Shown: piece after piece, positions 25,435 to 36,000 of the stretch
Numbering within the stretch: the first letter of the stretch is position 1
Layout of the letters: each line of letters begins with the position of its first letter
Made by a program: the position numbers and the translations under genes
DNA from: Solobacterium sp. UBA3691
GTDB lineage: Bacteria; Bacillota_I; Bacilli_A; Erysipelotrichales; Erysipelotrichaceae
Direction: 5' to 3'
Assembly (NCBI GenBank): GCA_002372175.1
Contig: DFIS01000055.1
Span: forward strand, 1 to 64,000
Length of the DNA: 64,000 nucleotides
Notes under the pieces: model-generated
What the model was told of the DNA's origin: nothing
Databases searched by the model: none
What the model saw: only the letters and a program-made list of their open reading frames with translations

Positions 25435-27114
25435 TTACTTAAAGGGAATAAACATGTACTCGGTCTCCCCGTCTTCAGTAATGTTACCTTCTCCATCCTT
25501 TGTGACATAAGAAAGCCTGAGCCCTGTTTCGGACACCATATATTGAGATTCTGAAAGAAGATTACCCTCTCCATCATGTGAAACAGAGCTGATCCGAAAG
25601 CCATCATCGTTATAGTCGTTCTCGGTTACCTTAAGCAGATTCCCCTCCGCGTCATGCGTAACAGAGTCGATCAGCAGGTTATCATCGTTAAAGTGGTTTT
25701 CAGTAACTTCAAGAAGATTTCCTTCTGTATCATATGTTCTTATAAACGTAGTCACACAGCTATACGGATCAGATTCATACCTGATCACTTTATTCTGTAC
25801 TTCCTCATCCGGCTCGTATGTCCGAAGCTCTGTTATTCTGTGAAAGAAATCATAAGAATACGACGTTACACTTTGTATCTCATCGGAATGCCATTTATAG
25901 GATGTATCCTGCTGGTGATAGCCGCTGTCGTCATATTTGGTTTCAGAACTCAGATACAGACGATCTTTTGTCCCTTGATAAATCCTGTATCCTGCACTTT
26001 TCCCGTTTTCATCATTCAAATATTCACACTTGTATGTAATATAAGGGCCGGATCCATAATCAACGTAGTCTTCATAATCAAGCAGATCTCCGGTATCGTC
26101 ATAGTGATATTCTATCCATTTGGTTTTCTTTGTTTTCGCAGAGTCACTGTATGTAACACTTTTGAGTTTTTTTCCATCATTATTGTATGTGATGTCTGTG
26201 TATTCGGTAGGCTTTCCATCCTTATCAAAAGTTATAGAACCTGTTTGTAGATCATCTTCGTTATATTGGTATTCTGTTATACTCGATATTTCTCCATCCT
26301 TCCCGTAATAAATAGTTTTCAAGATGTGGCCTTCGCGATCGCGTTCATACGATGAATGACTCCATGAATCCACTTTCCCATCCTTATACCAGTTTCTCCA
26401 GTAGCGAGTCTCTCTATACTGGTTATTGTAAATATTATAATAAAGTGATCTCATGACAGGAATATTCAGCTGATGCATATATTTTTCTGCCAGTTTCAGA
26501 CTTTTTACACGTTCTTCTTCATTGTAAACATTGTAAACAAGCTTATTTACTGATGAATAAAACCCGTAATTTGCTATCCCAAGTATTTCCTCATCTTTGA
26601 GAATTCCGGCAATTTTTGAGGTGGTCCTAAACGTTCCGGCTGCTTTCTCGTACTGTTCATCCTGATACTGGTCCATTGCTTTTTCTTTCAGAGATTCAGC
26701 AAGATAGGGCAGACCCTTGTAATATCCGACAGTACCTGTACCGATCAGCAGCAATACTGCCAACAATACAGGAATAAGTTTGCTCTTTTTCTTTACTGCC
26801 GGTTCTTTAGTGGGAACTGCCTGTTCTACTGCAGGACTCTGTGTCTTCTGAGAAGCACCGTTTATGATATTCTGCAGTGTACTGTACAAGTATGTTTCAA
26901 ACTGGCTTTTATCCTGTAACTGTTTCAGATTTCTGAATACTTCAATAAAAGTATTCTGTACATCTGTATCTGTTCCGCCAAGCTGTTTTGCCTGTGTACT
27001 CAAAGTATCATGGTAGTGGTTATATACAGCTCTGATTGCATTCTCATCGCCGACTTCTGCTTTTTTCAGTATGTTATTAAGATTGCTGTTCCAAATCTGT
27101 TCGTTTTGTGACAT
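25435..27114 (-). CDS. Truncated-sigma transmembrane protein with YD-like repeat ectodomain
   Basis: Protein of 559 residues related to the four longer sigma fusions. The N-terminal 95 residues match sigma-70 region 2 in degenerate form (NEQIWNSNLNNIL...AVYNHYHDTLS...DTDVQNTFIEVFRNL). Region 4, the -35-binding helix-turn-helix, is missing. A basic KKKSK stop precedes one transmembrane helix (about 112-130). The outer part starts with a helical segment (140-235), followed by about fifteen short repeats with YNxDG/DxDGxxxxYTxxxY patterns resembling YD or toxin-YwqK repeats (about 245-550). The role is unknown: without region 4 it cannot act as a normal sigma factor, so it may titrate RNA polymerase or serve as an accessory. 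It is the last sigma-related gene of the array, 14 bases after the previous one. Confidence 0.85.
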   Translation of the reverse strand: MSQNEQIWNSNLNNILKKAEVGDENAIRAVYNHYHDTLSTQAKQLGGTDTDVQNTFIEVFRNLKQLQDKSQFETYLYSTLQNIINGASQKTQSPAVEQAVPTKEPAVKKKSKLIPVLLAVLLLIGTGTVGYYKGLPYLAESLKEKAMDQYQDEQYEKAAGTFRTTSKIAGILKDEEILGIANYGFYSSVNKLVYNVYNEEERVKSLKLAEKYMHQLNIPVMRSLYYNIYNNQYRETRYWRNWYKDGKVDSWSHSSYERDREGHILKTIYYGKDGEISSITEYQYNEDDLQTGSITFDKDGKPTEYTDITYNNDGKKLKSVTYSDSAKTKKTKWIEYHYDDTGDLLDYEDYVDYGSGPYITYKCEYLNDENGKSAGYRIYQGTKDRLYLSSETKYDDSGYHQQDTSYKWHSDEIQSVTSYSYDFFHRITELRTYEPDEEVQNKVIRYESDPYSCVTTFIRTYDTEGNLLEVTENHFNDDNLLIDSVTHDAEGNLLKVTENDYNDDGFRISSVSHDGEGNLLSESQYMVSETGLRLSYVTKDGEGNITEDGETEYMFIPFK

Positions 27115-27128
27115 GTTGTGTTCTCCTG

Positions 27129-29696
27129 TTAGTTAGATGTATATTCCACCCATTTACCGCTGTCATCAGCGATCCATCTGTTTTCTTCTATACGATACCA
27201 GGTATAGCCTTCACCGTAAGCAATCTCATAGACATCATACTCAGTACCATTTTTCACTTTCGGAAGCTTTGTGCCGCTTGTACTGGGAATCGAGCGACTG
27301 TTAAGATTGGTGACTTTAATGCGAACTTTCCCGATAACAGGATTTGTATCTGTTGCTGTAATAACACTTGATTCTGTTGGAACAGGCTCCGGTATATCCG
27401 TTGCTTTAAGCTCTGTAACTCCGCCAAACTGCTTATAACAAGTCTCTTCAGTTACAGGTATATTCCTGGAGAGTGTCTCTTTAAGATCTATTACTCCATA
27501 AATACCGTTGATTCCAACATATGCATAACCTTTATACAAAGTAGAAACATCGTCCCAGATAAAGTCAGTTACTTCATTTCCCTGTTCGTCAACAAAGCCC
27601 CATTTACCATTCTTCTTTACCGGGCAGTAACCGTCTTCAAAGAACTTTACATCTTCATAGATATAATCCGTTATATGCTTGCCATCAGAAGCTCTAACTA
27701 CTGAATACGGACCTCCAACATAAGGATCTTGCGTGCCTTCATAGGAATACTTATATTCGTCAGTAAAGCCGATACATGGCTGGCTGCTTTCTATAAAATA
27801 TCCATTCACAAAATGGGGACACCCATAATTACTAAGTATTCTTTTATTACTGGAATACAATATTTTTCCGGCATTATTCACTACAGCAAAACCAATACCT
27901 CTGCCAGAATCATTAATTTCTAATATTGCTTGATATTCAGACAGTTGATCCGCTATGCCTGGTTCAAAATTGAAACTAGGATTTGGAGATGTTGGGTCTC
28001 CGCTTGAATATTTTGCTACTCCAAGAGATCCATTTAAAACCACATCGTACTGAGATGAGTATCTATAAGAGACATATACACTGTCATGATGCTCATCACC
28101 ACGAAGAACGTGTTTCTTTTCAATAGACTTAAAATCTTTACTGAAATAATAGAAACACAGATTATGATTCTCATCATAATTGAAATATCGGAATCCGCCA
28201 TTGCCTTCCATATCTCCGTATCCGTAATCTATAAAGACTATTCCCGGATAGACTGAGTTTTTCGGATCGCTATCATATTTATCAGGAAGAAGTAATGGTA
28301 TCCCTTCGTAGTTGTACACCCCTCCATAGTATTCTTCAGTAGATGACGCATCATTCTGCTTTTTCACTATTACTTCAATAGCATTATTTGTGTATCCGCT
28401 ATTGTTCCATTCTTGAGGATAGCCATATACGGATCCACCAATACCTATACCAGCCATGGATAGTTGATATGTTTTTACTATTTCCAGAGAAGGTTCTACA
28501 TGCCAAATGACATTTTTTTCATCCTCAGAGATTCCAATCCCTTCATTGTCCTGTGAAAAGCCGGATTTATCATCACTGATTTCATCGTCGGTATTCTGAC
28601 CAGCTGTCTCATCTTTTTGAGAAGATGATCCGGAAGTAATATCCCTTCTCTCCGCATATGTCTTATAGAGATATCCTCCTCCAAAAACAGCTGCTACTCC
28701 TACCGCCACACCCAGTATGATTGGAAGGATCTTCCCGGTAATTGCAGTTCCTGCAGCTTTCGCAGCTGTATGTGTTACTGCTTTGGCCGCTGCTGCTTTG
28801 GCTGCTGTCTCTGCTGTATTTACAGCTGTTCGGTTCTCTCTTAACGCACTCAGTACTCCCTCGACACCGTTGTTTGATGATGAAGTCACTGTATGCACTG
28901 CAGGTGTTACAGGTTTAACTGTGGATGTTTCTTTGATACTTTCAAGAATAGTTTTTATACCATGTCCTGCAGGTCTTGTGCTTCCCGATATGCTTGTCGG
29001 TACTCGCATCGGTATACTTGCAGGATCTGTCTGTCCAAGAAGACTTAACAGATACAGGAAGAACGTCAGCGGTGTCAGGCTGTACAGCTTGATTCCGTCT
29101 GTCTTCTCCAGACTTAATACACTCGTCTTGATATTCTTCTTCGCTGTATTGATACGCCCTACTACCGTGCTCTGCGGGATATCAAGCTCCTCTGCGATAT
29201 CCTTCATGGTTAAGTGCTCGTAGTAGTACATCATCGTTACCAGTCTCTGTTCTTCCGGTAAACTGTCCAGTATCTTTATGATCAGTTCTTTCGTTGTCTG
29301 CTGATCCAGTACCAGATCAGGTCTGCTTTCGATCTTCTCATCACTCGGGTCATACTGCATATTTCCCTCTTCATCTTCCATATCCGTGAAGTAGGTCGTA
29401 CTGTTCTGCAGTTTTCCTCTGACAAGTGATGTCGCTTCATTTCTGACGATACGTCTCAGCCAGACTTCAAACTTACTGCCGTCTTCCAGAGAAGAGATAT
29501 GTCTGAAGGCATTAATAAAGGCATTCTGGACGGCGTCCTGTGCATCTTCATTATTACTTACATAGTTACGGGCATACCGGATCATCGGTTTCTCGTAATG
29601 ATTGTACAGAGCTGTAATCGCTCCTTCATCATTGTTAGCCGCTCTTTGTGTTAGACTTTGCAGGTTTGTATTCCAAATTTCTTCAAAATTGGACAT
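27129..29696 (-). CDS. Membrane-tethered ECF-like sigma factor with WG-repeat/SH3 ectodomain (copy 1)
   Basis: Protein of 855 residues. Sigma region 2 (about 20-95, DAQDAVQNAFINAFRHI, RRIVRNEA) and region 4 (about 135-195, LPEEQRLV..MYYYEHLTMKDIAEELDIPQSTVVGRI) are intact, so promoter recognition is plausible. A conserved hydrophobic stretch follows (203-220), then an Ala/Thr-rich linker (250-320), one transmembrane helix (about 322-345) and an acidic spacer. The ectodomain has a variable part (395-660), WG repeats (about 665-740, KNGKWGFVDEQG) and an SH3-like domain (790-850, KVTNLNSRS..GYTWYRI). The inferred topology is sigma inside and WG/SH3 outside. Such a fusion could be activated by ligand binding or by proteolytic release. 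No anti-sigma gene is visible. AAGGAGT precedes the ATG; neighbours are 14-15 bases away. Confidence 0.9.
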   Translation of the reverse strand: MSNFEEIWNTNLQSLTQRAANNDEGAITALYNHYEKPMIRYARNYVSNNEDAQDAVQNAFINAFRHISSLEDGSKFEVWLRRIVRNEATSLVRGKLQNSTTYFTDMEDEEGNMQYDPSDEKIESRPDLVLDQQTTKELIIKILDSLPEEQRLVTMMYYYEHLTMKDIAEELDIPQSTVVGRINTAKKNIKTSVLSLEKTDGIKLYSLTPLTFFLYLLSLLGQTDPASIPMRVPTSISGSTRPAGHGIKTILESIKETSTVKPVTPAVHTVTSSSNNGVEGVLSALRENRTAVNTAETAAKAAAAKAVTHTAAKAAGTAITGKILPIILGVAVGVAAVFGGGYLYKTYAERRDITSGSSSQKDETAGQNTDDEISDDKSGFSQDNEGIGISEDEKNVIWHVEPSLEIVKTYQLSMAGIGIGGSVYGYPQEWNNSGYTNNAIEVIVKKQNDASSTEEYYGGVYNYEGIPLLLPDKYDSDPKNSVYPGIVFIDYGYGDMEGNGGFRYFNYDENHNLCFYYFSKDFKSIEKKHVLRGDEHHDSVYVSYRYSSQYDVVLNGSLGVAKYSSGDPTSPNPSFNFEPGIADQLSEYQAILEINDSGRGIGFAVVNNAGKILYSSNKRILSNYGCPHFVNGYFIESSQPCIGFTDEYKYSYEGTQDPYVGGPYSVVRASDGKHITDYIYEDVKFFEDGYCPVKKNGKWGFVDEQGNEVTDFIWDDVSTLYKGYAYVGINGIYGVIDLKETLSRNIPVTEETCYKQFGGVTELKATDIPEPVPTESSVITATDTNPVIGKVRIKVTNLNSRSIPSTSGTKLPKVKNGTEYDVYEIAYGEGYTWYRIEENRWIADDSGKWVEYTSN
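27391..27710 (-). repeat. WG-repeat DNA block, copy 1
   Basis: About 320 bases encoding the WG repeats and following linker are almost identical to 29971-30290 in the next gene. A more diverged version is in 37450-37735. The DNA between this block and the sigma module differs strongly among genes. Confidence 0.9.
28959..29696 (-). repeat. Sigma-module DNA repeat, copy 1
   Basis: About 738 bases encoding residues 1-246 (sigma regions 2 and 4 through RPAGHG). They are nearly identical to 31485-32222, 36444-37181 and 38856-39593, all in the same orientation. Confidence 0.93.
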
Positions 29697-29711
29697 TGTG
29701 TTACTCCTTGA

Positions 29712-32222
29712 TTATCTGTAGCTCACGGTTACCCATTTACCGCTGTCATCTGCGATCCACCTGTTTTCACCGATTCGATACCAGGTGTAACCTTCCGCAT
29801 ATGCTGTCTCATAGAAATCATATGTCATTCCGCTTTTTACTTTTGCCAGTTTTTCTGCACTGGTACTTGGTGCTGAGCGGCTGTTCAGATTTGTCACTTT
29901 TATATATACCGTTCCCGCTGGGGATAATGTCACTTCCGCTGGTTCCGGAGTATTAACCACAACAGGTTCCGGTATCTCCGTGGCTTTAAGCTCTGTAACT
30001 CCGCCAAACTGCTTATAACAAGTCTCTTCAGTTACAGGTATATTTCTGGAGAGTGTCTCTTTAAGATCTATTACTCCATAAATACCGTTGATTCCAACAT
30101 ATGCATAACCTTTATACAAAGTAGAAACATCGTCCCAGATAAAGTCAGTTACTTCGTTCCCCTGTTCATCGATAAAGCCCCACTTACCGTTCTTCTTCAC
30201 CGGGCAGTATCCATCTTCAAAGAACTTTACATCTTCATAGATATAATCCGTTATATGCTTGCCATCAGAAGCTCTAACTACCGAATACGGCCCCCTCTCA
30301 AGTGTGACAAAGCTTTTTTTCTCTGTATCATAGTGCGAAAATTGTTCCCTTACGAATCCTACGGATTTCTGATTACTTTCTATGAAGTAGCCATTCACAA
30401 TATATGCGTTTATCCAATAGACTGTTTTATCGCTGGAATAGAGTATCTTTCCGTTTTCATCTACAACACTGAAGCCAATTCCTCTGCCAGACTCATCTAT
30501 CGTTAGACGTATATTTAAACCACCAAAATCATTACTTACTCCCGGTTCAAAAGTATAAACAGATGTGTTATCTGTATAGATTGCCGTTCCTGCAATTCCG
30601 TTTAATACCACATATTCTTCATGAGTCTCGTAATCACAACCACCACATAATCCTTGCGAAAGATATTTATGATCAATCGCCTTGAAATCAGGAGTAAAGA
30701 ATAATTCACAAAACCTGTCATTTTCGTCATTTCCTGAATACTCAAATCCAGGTCCTCCTGTTTCCGGGTACTCGTCGAATTCAATTGCTGATTGAGGTGT
30801 TTCGTAATTGTTCTCAATCGTTGCCGGAAACAACTGGATGCCATCGTAACTGTATATACCGTTATATTTGCCGAGTGAGACTTCTATAGCATTATTAGTA
30901 TAGCCGCTGTCACCCCATTCCTGAGGATACCCGGAGAAGCAATCATGTAATATCCAACGTCCAGACCGAAGCGGGAAAACAGCCTTGAACTGCAGAGAAG
31001 GCTCTACATGCCAGACAACATTTTTCTCGGCATCAGAGATTTCAGTCTGCTCTGTAGTATCCTGTGAAAGACCAGTTTCATTTTTACTGTTCTCATTATC
31101 ACTGTTCTTATCAGAATCATTCTGACCGGCTGTCTCATCTTTTCGAGAAGATGAACCGGAAGTAATATCCCTTCTCTCCGCATATGTCTTATAGAGGTAT
31201 CCACCTCCAAAGACAGCTGCTACCCCTAACGATATGCCAAGTATGATTGGCAATATTTTCCCTGTGATTGCACTTCCTGCAGCTTTCGCAGCTGTATGTG
31301 TTGCTGCTTTGGCAGCCGCTGCTTTAGCTGCTGTCTCTGCTGTATTTACAGCTGTTCGATTCTCTCTTAACGCACTCAGTACTTCTTCTACTCCATTGTT
31401 AGCAGACGTTGTCACCGTATGTGCAGCTGGTGTTACAGGTTTAACTGTTGATGTTTCTTGGATACTTTCAAGAATAGTTTTTATACCATGTCCTGCAGGC
31501 CTCGTACTTCCCGATATGCTTGTCGGTACCCGCATCGGGATGCTTGCAGGATCTGTCTGTCCAAGCAGACTTAACAGATACAGGAAGAACGTCAGCGGTG
31601 TCAGGCTGTACAGCTTGATTCCGTCTGTCTTTTCAAGACTTAATACACTCGTCTTGATATTCTTCTTCGCTGTGTTGATCCGTCCTACTACCGTGCTCTG
31701 AGGGATATCAAGCTCCTCTGCGATATCCTTCATGGTTAAGTGCTCGTAGTAGTACATCATCGTTACCAGGCGCTGTTCTTCCGGCAAACTGTCCAGTATC
31801 TTTATGATCAGTTCTTTCGTTGTCTGCTGATTCAGCACCAGATCAGGTCTGCTTTCGATCTTCTCATCACTCGGGTCATACTGCAGATTTCCCTCTTCAT
31901 CTTCTATATCCGTGAAGTAGGTCATACTGTTCTGCAGTTTTCCTCTGACAAGTGATGTCGCTTCATTTCTGACGATACGTCTTAACCAGGCTTCAAACTT
32001 ACTGCCGTCTTCCAGAGAAGAGATATGTCTGAAGGCATTAATAAAGGCATTCTGGACTGCGTCCTGTGCATCTTCATTATTACTTACATAGTTACGGGCA
32101 TACCGGATCATCGGTTTCTCGTAGTGGTTGTACAGAGCTGTGATCGCTCCTTCATCACCCTTAACTGCTTTCTGTGTAAGACTCTGCAGGTTTGTGTTCC
32201 ATATCTCTTCTACTTTAGGCAT
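29712..32222 (-). CDS. Membrane-tethered ECF-like sigma factor with WG-repeat/SH3 ectodomain (copy 2)
   Basis: Protein of 836 residues, same plan as its neighbour: sigma region 2 (about 20-95), region 4 (135-195), hydrophobic stretch, Ala-rich linker, transmembrane helix (about 322-345), Asp/Asn-rich spacer, variable outer region (about 395-640), WG repeats and an SH3-like domain (YIKVTNLNSRSAPST). The WG block is nearly identical at DNA level to copy 1 and the SH3 end nearly identical to copy 3. The variable outer region shares only short motifs with them (VWHVEPSL, GYPQEW, DESGRGIGF), as expected if sensing specificity lies there. It is separated by 11 bases from the upstream Lgt-like gene and 15 from the downstream copy 1, so it is probably co-transcribed. 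Function as a signal-responsive sigma factor is inferred. Confidence 0.9.
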   Translation of the reverse strand: MPKVEEIWNTNLQSLTQKAVKGDEGAITALYNHYEKPMIRYARNYVSNNEDAQDAVQNAFINAFRHISSLEDGSKFEAWLRRIVRNEATSLVRGKLQNSMTYFTDIEDEEGNLQYDPSDEKIESRPDLVLNQQTTKELIIKILDSLPEEQRLVTMMYYYEHLTMKDIAEELDIPQSTVVGRINTAKKNIKTSVLSLEKTDGIKLYSLTPLTFFLYLLSLLGQTDPASIPMRVPTSISGSTRPAGHGIKTILESIQETSTVKPVTPAAHTVTTSANNGVEEVLSALRENRTAVNTAETAAKAAAAKAATHTAAKAAGSAITGKILPIILGISLGVAAVFGGGYLYKTYAERRDITSGSSSRKDETAGQNDSDKNSDNENSKNETGLSQDTTEQTEISDAEKNVVWHVEPSLQFKAVFPLRSGRWILHDCFSGYPQEWGDSGYTNNAIEVSLGKYNGIYSYDGIQLFPATIENNYETPQSAIEFDEYPETGGPGFEYSGNDENDRFCELFFTPDFKAIDHKYLSQGLCGGCDYETHEEYVVLNGIAGTAIYTDNTSVYTFEPGVSNDFGGLNIRLTIDESGRGIGFSVVDENGKILYSSDKTVYWINAYIVNGYFIESNQKSVGFVREQFSHYDTEKKSFVTLERGPYSVVRASDGKHITDYIYEDVKFFEDGYCPVKKNGKWGFIDEQGNEVTDFIWDDVSTLYKGYAYVGINGIYGVIDLKETLSRNIPVTEETCYKQFGGVTELKATEIPEPVVVNTPEPAEVTLSPAGTVYIKVTNLNSRSAPSTSAEKLAKVKSGMTYDFYETAYAEGYTWYRIGENRWIADDSGKWVTVSYR
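29971..30290 (-). repeat. WG-repeat DNA block, copy 2
   Basis: About 320 bases nearly identical to 27391-27710, at the same offset within the neighbouring paralog. Confidence 0.9.
31485..32222 (-). repeat. Sigma-module DNA repeat, copy 2
   Basis: About 738 bases nearly identical to the other three sigma modules in this array; direct orientation. Confidence 0.93.
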
Positions 32223-32233
32223 GTATAACTCCT

Positions 32234-33088
32234 TTATTGGTTTGTTTTATTCTTTACTGTCTCTCTGTTTATCCATAGGAAGCATATGATCACGCTGACG
32301 ATTGCGAACAATTGTCCGTTTGTCATTCCTGCAAGCTGTGATGTTGGTTTTCTGACCATTTCTGTGATCATTCTTATGATTCCGTAACCGCCCATGAACA
32401 GTGCATACCTGTATCCAGAATGTACTTTTGCTTCTTCTGTCTTCAGGATAAATATCAGCAGGATAATATCCAGTACAGCTTCCAGAAGCTGTATCGGAAA
32501 GTAAACTGTATTCCCGTTGATCATGTAAGCTCTGCTTCCGCAGCAGTTATTCATAAAGCATCCTGTACGTATCATTGCCAGCATGATCAGTCCTGACGGT
32601 GTGCAGTAATCCAGAAATACTGCTGGTTCTTTGTGTCTGATCTTCGTATAAACATATACGGCAAGCGGCACAAAGAAGACTGTCCCGAAGAACGATACAC
32701 CGCCGATACCGATTCCGTTTTGTAATACACGCTGCAGGTTTTCCACTGTATACAGCAGCTTTGCTCCGATATATCCCGAGACTGCCAGATACAATGCTGT
32801 AATAATTGCTTCGGTACTGCTGACTTTGTACTGTTTTGCACGGATCAGGCATATCCAGATCATCAGGAATACCCCGATCACATGCATAAGCCAGTACAGG
32901 GATACACTTACCCCGAACATACTTACCGAATGATAGCGAAACACTCCTCCTATCCCTACAACATTGAGCAGATAGTGATAATCTTTCACCAGTACTGCTT
33001 CAAGGAAGAAGAATAACAGCGCAGACAGCAGGAATACTGCCAGTACAGTCAGTATTCCGTATATCCTGTTATACGTTCTGCTTCTCAT
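32234..33088 (-). CDS. Lgt-like (prolipoprotein diacylglyceryl transferase family) membrane protein
   Basis: Protein of 284 residues with about seven transmembrane helices. Family marks: GGVSFFGTVF (position of the Lgt SxHGG motif), MIRTGCFMNNCCG (position of the GRxGNFxNGE signature), YFPIQLLEAVLD, and GYGIIRMITEMVR near the C-terminus. In characterised Lgt the first motif holds an essential histidine; here that site is Phe. The signature loop carries Cys residues as in the divergent Lgt-like branch common in clostridia. Lipoprotein modification is therefore uncertain. It starts 1 base after the stop of the sigma-VWA-lipase gene and ends 11 bases before copy 2, so it is embedded in the array and presumably serves its envelope function. 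Confidence 0.82.
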   Translation of the reverse strand: MRSRTYNRIYGILTVLAVFLLSALLFFFLEAVLVKDYHYLLNVVGIGGVFRYHSVSMFGVSVSLYWLMHVIGVFLMIWICLIRAKQYKVSSTEAIITALYLAVSGYIGAKLLYTVENLQRVLQNGIGIGGVSFFGTVFFVPLAVYVYTKIRHKEPAVFLDYCTPSGLIMLAMIRTGCFMNNCCGSRAYMINGNTVYFPIQLLEAVLDIILLIFILKTEEAKVHSGYRYALFMGGYGIIRMITEMVRKPTSQLAGMTNGQLFAIVSVIICFLWINRETVKNKTNQ

Positions 33089-33089
33089 A

Positions 33090-36000
33090 TCAGGGGTTAG
33101 TCTCCTGCGGTTCAGGAGATACTGCAGGATTTACACGCAGTCCCTGACCGATATAGTATAGGAAACTGTCTGTTTCATGAGTTACCCACATATAATCTAT
33201 TAATGAGTCAAGACCATAGCTTTTTGCATACTCGTTAGCTTCAATTTGGATCACTGAGCTAACTATACCAGGGGATATTTTTGACAATAATCCATCATTG
33301 TGTTTTCCCTTATGATTTGCTATTGCTTCTGCTGTCGCCTGATATGTTTTTTTGTCTCCGCAATGTTCTCCGATAGCAGAAACAACATCTCCTCCAATGT
33401 TATAGCTGATCAAATTAGACCCATCATAATAGTCACTTAATATCTTCATGTTTGGTGTTTTCAAAGAAGTGACTAAGGCATTACGGATTTTGCTTGCAGA
33501 GGATACTTCCATGCCCTGTCCCGGATTATATGTAGTAAAACTCTTTGCCATCAACTGTTCGGCAGCGAGAATACCATAAGGAATATAGTAATTCATTCCG
33601 ATTCCGTTAAAATAAGCTACATGTTTGGGTTTGTTAATTCCGTCTTCAATCAATTGTATAGTTCCAACTTGTGCCAGATAGCCGCCCAATGAATGCCCTG
33701 TAATATATATATTGGAATTAGGGTATTGTGCTGCTATCTTTCGAGCATAGTTCCGGGCATATTTCTCCTCACAATGCGTTCCAAGCATACCGTAATTGAT
33801 TATGTTATCTGCCCACTCTGCAGCATTTTCAACATTGGTATCCTTACTGGTTCCTCTATATGCGATCACAACATTATCCCCGTTCTTGAATGTTGTTGCG
33901 CTGAAGTTATCAAGTCCCGGTTCTGTTATTATTCCGGCATAATCAGTTATCTGTTCAAACTCTGTAGGGATATTTACATAATCAACGATCTTCCAGTCTT
34001 CGGATATACCGTGATCCATGCCTTCTCTTCCGTCTTTTTCCAAAGAACTGATATCGGCATAATTCAGGAAGTAATACGACTGTCCGGGCTCATCAGGCTT
34101 GCCCACAATATCTCCTGCACTGTACATCTTTTCTTTAAACTCAGAACCATCTTCATATGCAAGTGCCGCAAAGATTGCCAGATCCCGGTCTCCCACATCC
34201 CACTCTGCAGGATGTTCATCTTCACCATCAGGATACCCGTCATGATCGGTATCTTTCTGCAGAGGATCGGATGATACTTCCATGTAGATAAATCCGTCTT
34301 TATCTTTTATCTGTACCTCTTCACCGTTCAGCAGTCCGTCTTCATCCAGATCGGAGTTTTCCAGTAATGTTTCTTCAGTGATATCCTTAAAAGGATTTGT
34401 GCCGGTCCCGGTCGTCAGCTCACCGCTGCAGATCAGCTTTGCATAGTAATCTGTGATACCATCTTCATTCGCATCAGGATAATGATCTATCGTGCTCTCT
34501 TCGATCTTATCGAAGGCTTCCTGAAGAGTTACCGTTCCTTCCGTCTCGATCTCTCCGACTGTCGCATAATAATAGGTTCCACCGGTAGACTCTGATATTT
34601 TACGCAGAAGCTCCTCATCACAGTCTCCCATGCCTACCGAAAAGACAACAATACCATTATCTACAGCTTCCTGGATCAGCTGATCATAGTCATAAGATGC
34701 TGTCGTATCTTCGCCGTCTGTGAGGATAATGACATATTTATCTGTTGCATATGGTGAGCTTTCGATCTGATTCATGGCAGCACGCAGACCGGCAGATCCA
34801 TTAGTTCCTGTTCCTGATTCACATCCTGTCTCACTTTCATTCGTAATCAGATCTACAGCATTGATCAGTACTGCTTTATCTGCTGTCATTCCGGCCAGCA
34901 CCGTAGCTGAACCAGCATACTGAACCAGGGCCGCCTGATCGCGGTTATCTCTCAGTTTGGATATGTATTCTTTAACGATCTTTACCCTCAGGTATTCCGG
35001 GTCATTCGTAGTCATACTGCTGGAGTAATCTACCGCAAATGCTATATTGACTACAGAATCATCCAGAGATTCCTCAGAAGCTATATCTGCCGCATACACT
35101 TCATCTATCGTCTTCTTGTTCAGAAGAATGTATATACCTTTGTGGTGGATCACGGCTTTAGCTGTCTTGTCTTCTATTATTGTCTCCTGTGCCTCCAGCG
35201 TCTGAGTTTCCTCATCATAGAAATAGATCATGAACTCTTCGTCACTGTTCAGACTGTCATTGGAGATCGTGATCTCTGCCGATTCAAAGTCTTCTTCACA
35301 GTCTACTTCAACAGCACCGTATACTTGTTCGGATATAGACGCATCAAACAGATCATCTGTCTTCTTTGGCTGAATCGATACATGATTTGGTGCTTCTCCG
35401 ACAACGATCGTCACTGATGCAGACGCTTTATCATCCTTGCACTCTTCGGTGATCTCAATGACTTCATCTTCGATCAGAGGATCCCAGCCGTTATCCAGCT
35501 CCCATTTATCCCATGCATGATCTCCGTCAGTATCTGCATTCTTCGGATCGGTCTTATGCGTCAAATGCTCTTTGCCATCCGTGAGACCATCTCCGTCGGT
35601 ATCCGACGATCCCGGATCTGTTCCAATCTCCAGTTCCTGCAGATTTGTCAGACCATCTCCGTCTGTATCTCTGTCTCCGTCACTGATGTCATCATCTGCT
35701 GTTGAATACTTCACTGGATCAGTATATGTAATGAACTTTTCCAGCGCATCCGACAGACCATCTTCATCTGTGTCTGCCTTCTCCGGATCAGTTCCATAGG
35801 ACTCTTCAAGATAATTGACCAGACCGTCTTCATCAGGATCCTCAGTATCGACCGTCACCTGCTTAATATACTTTCCGCTCTCATCAACGATCGTCACAGT
35901 ATCAGTTACTGTCTTCCCATTGATCAATGTAGCTGTGACTTTCAGTTCATTCAATCCCGGAAGCATTGCCGGTTCGCTGATCTTCCACTCTTCATTGCTG

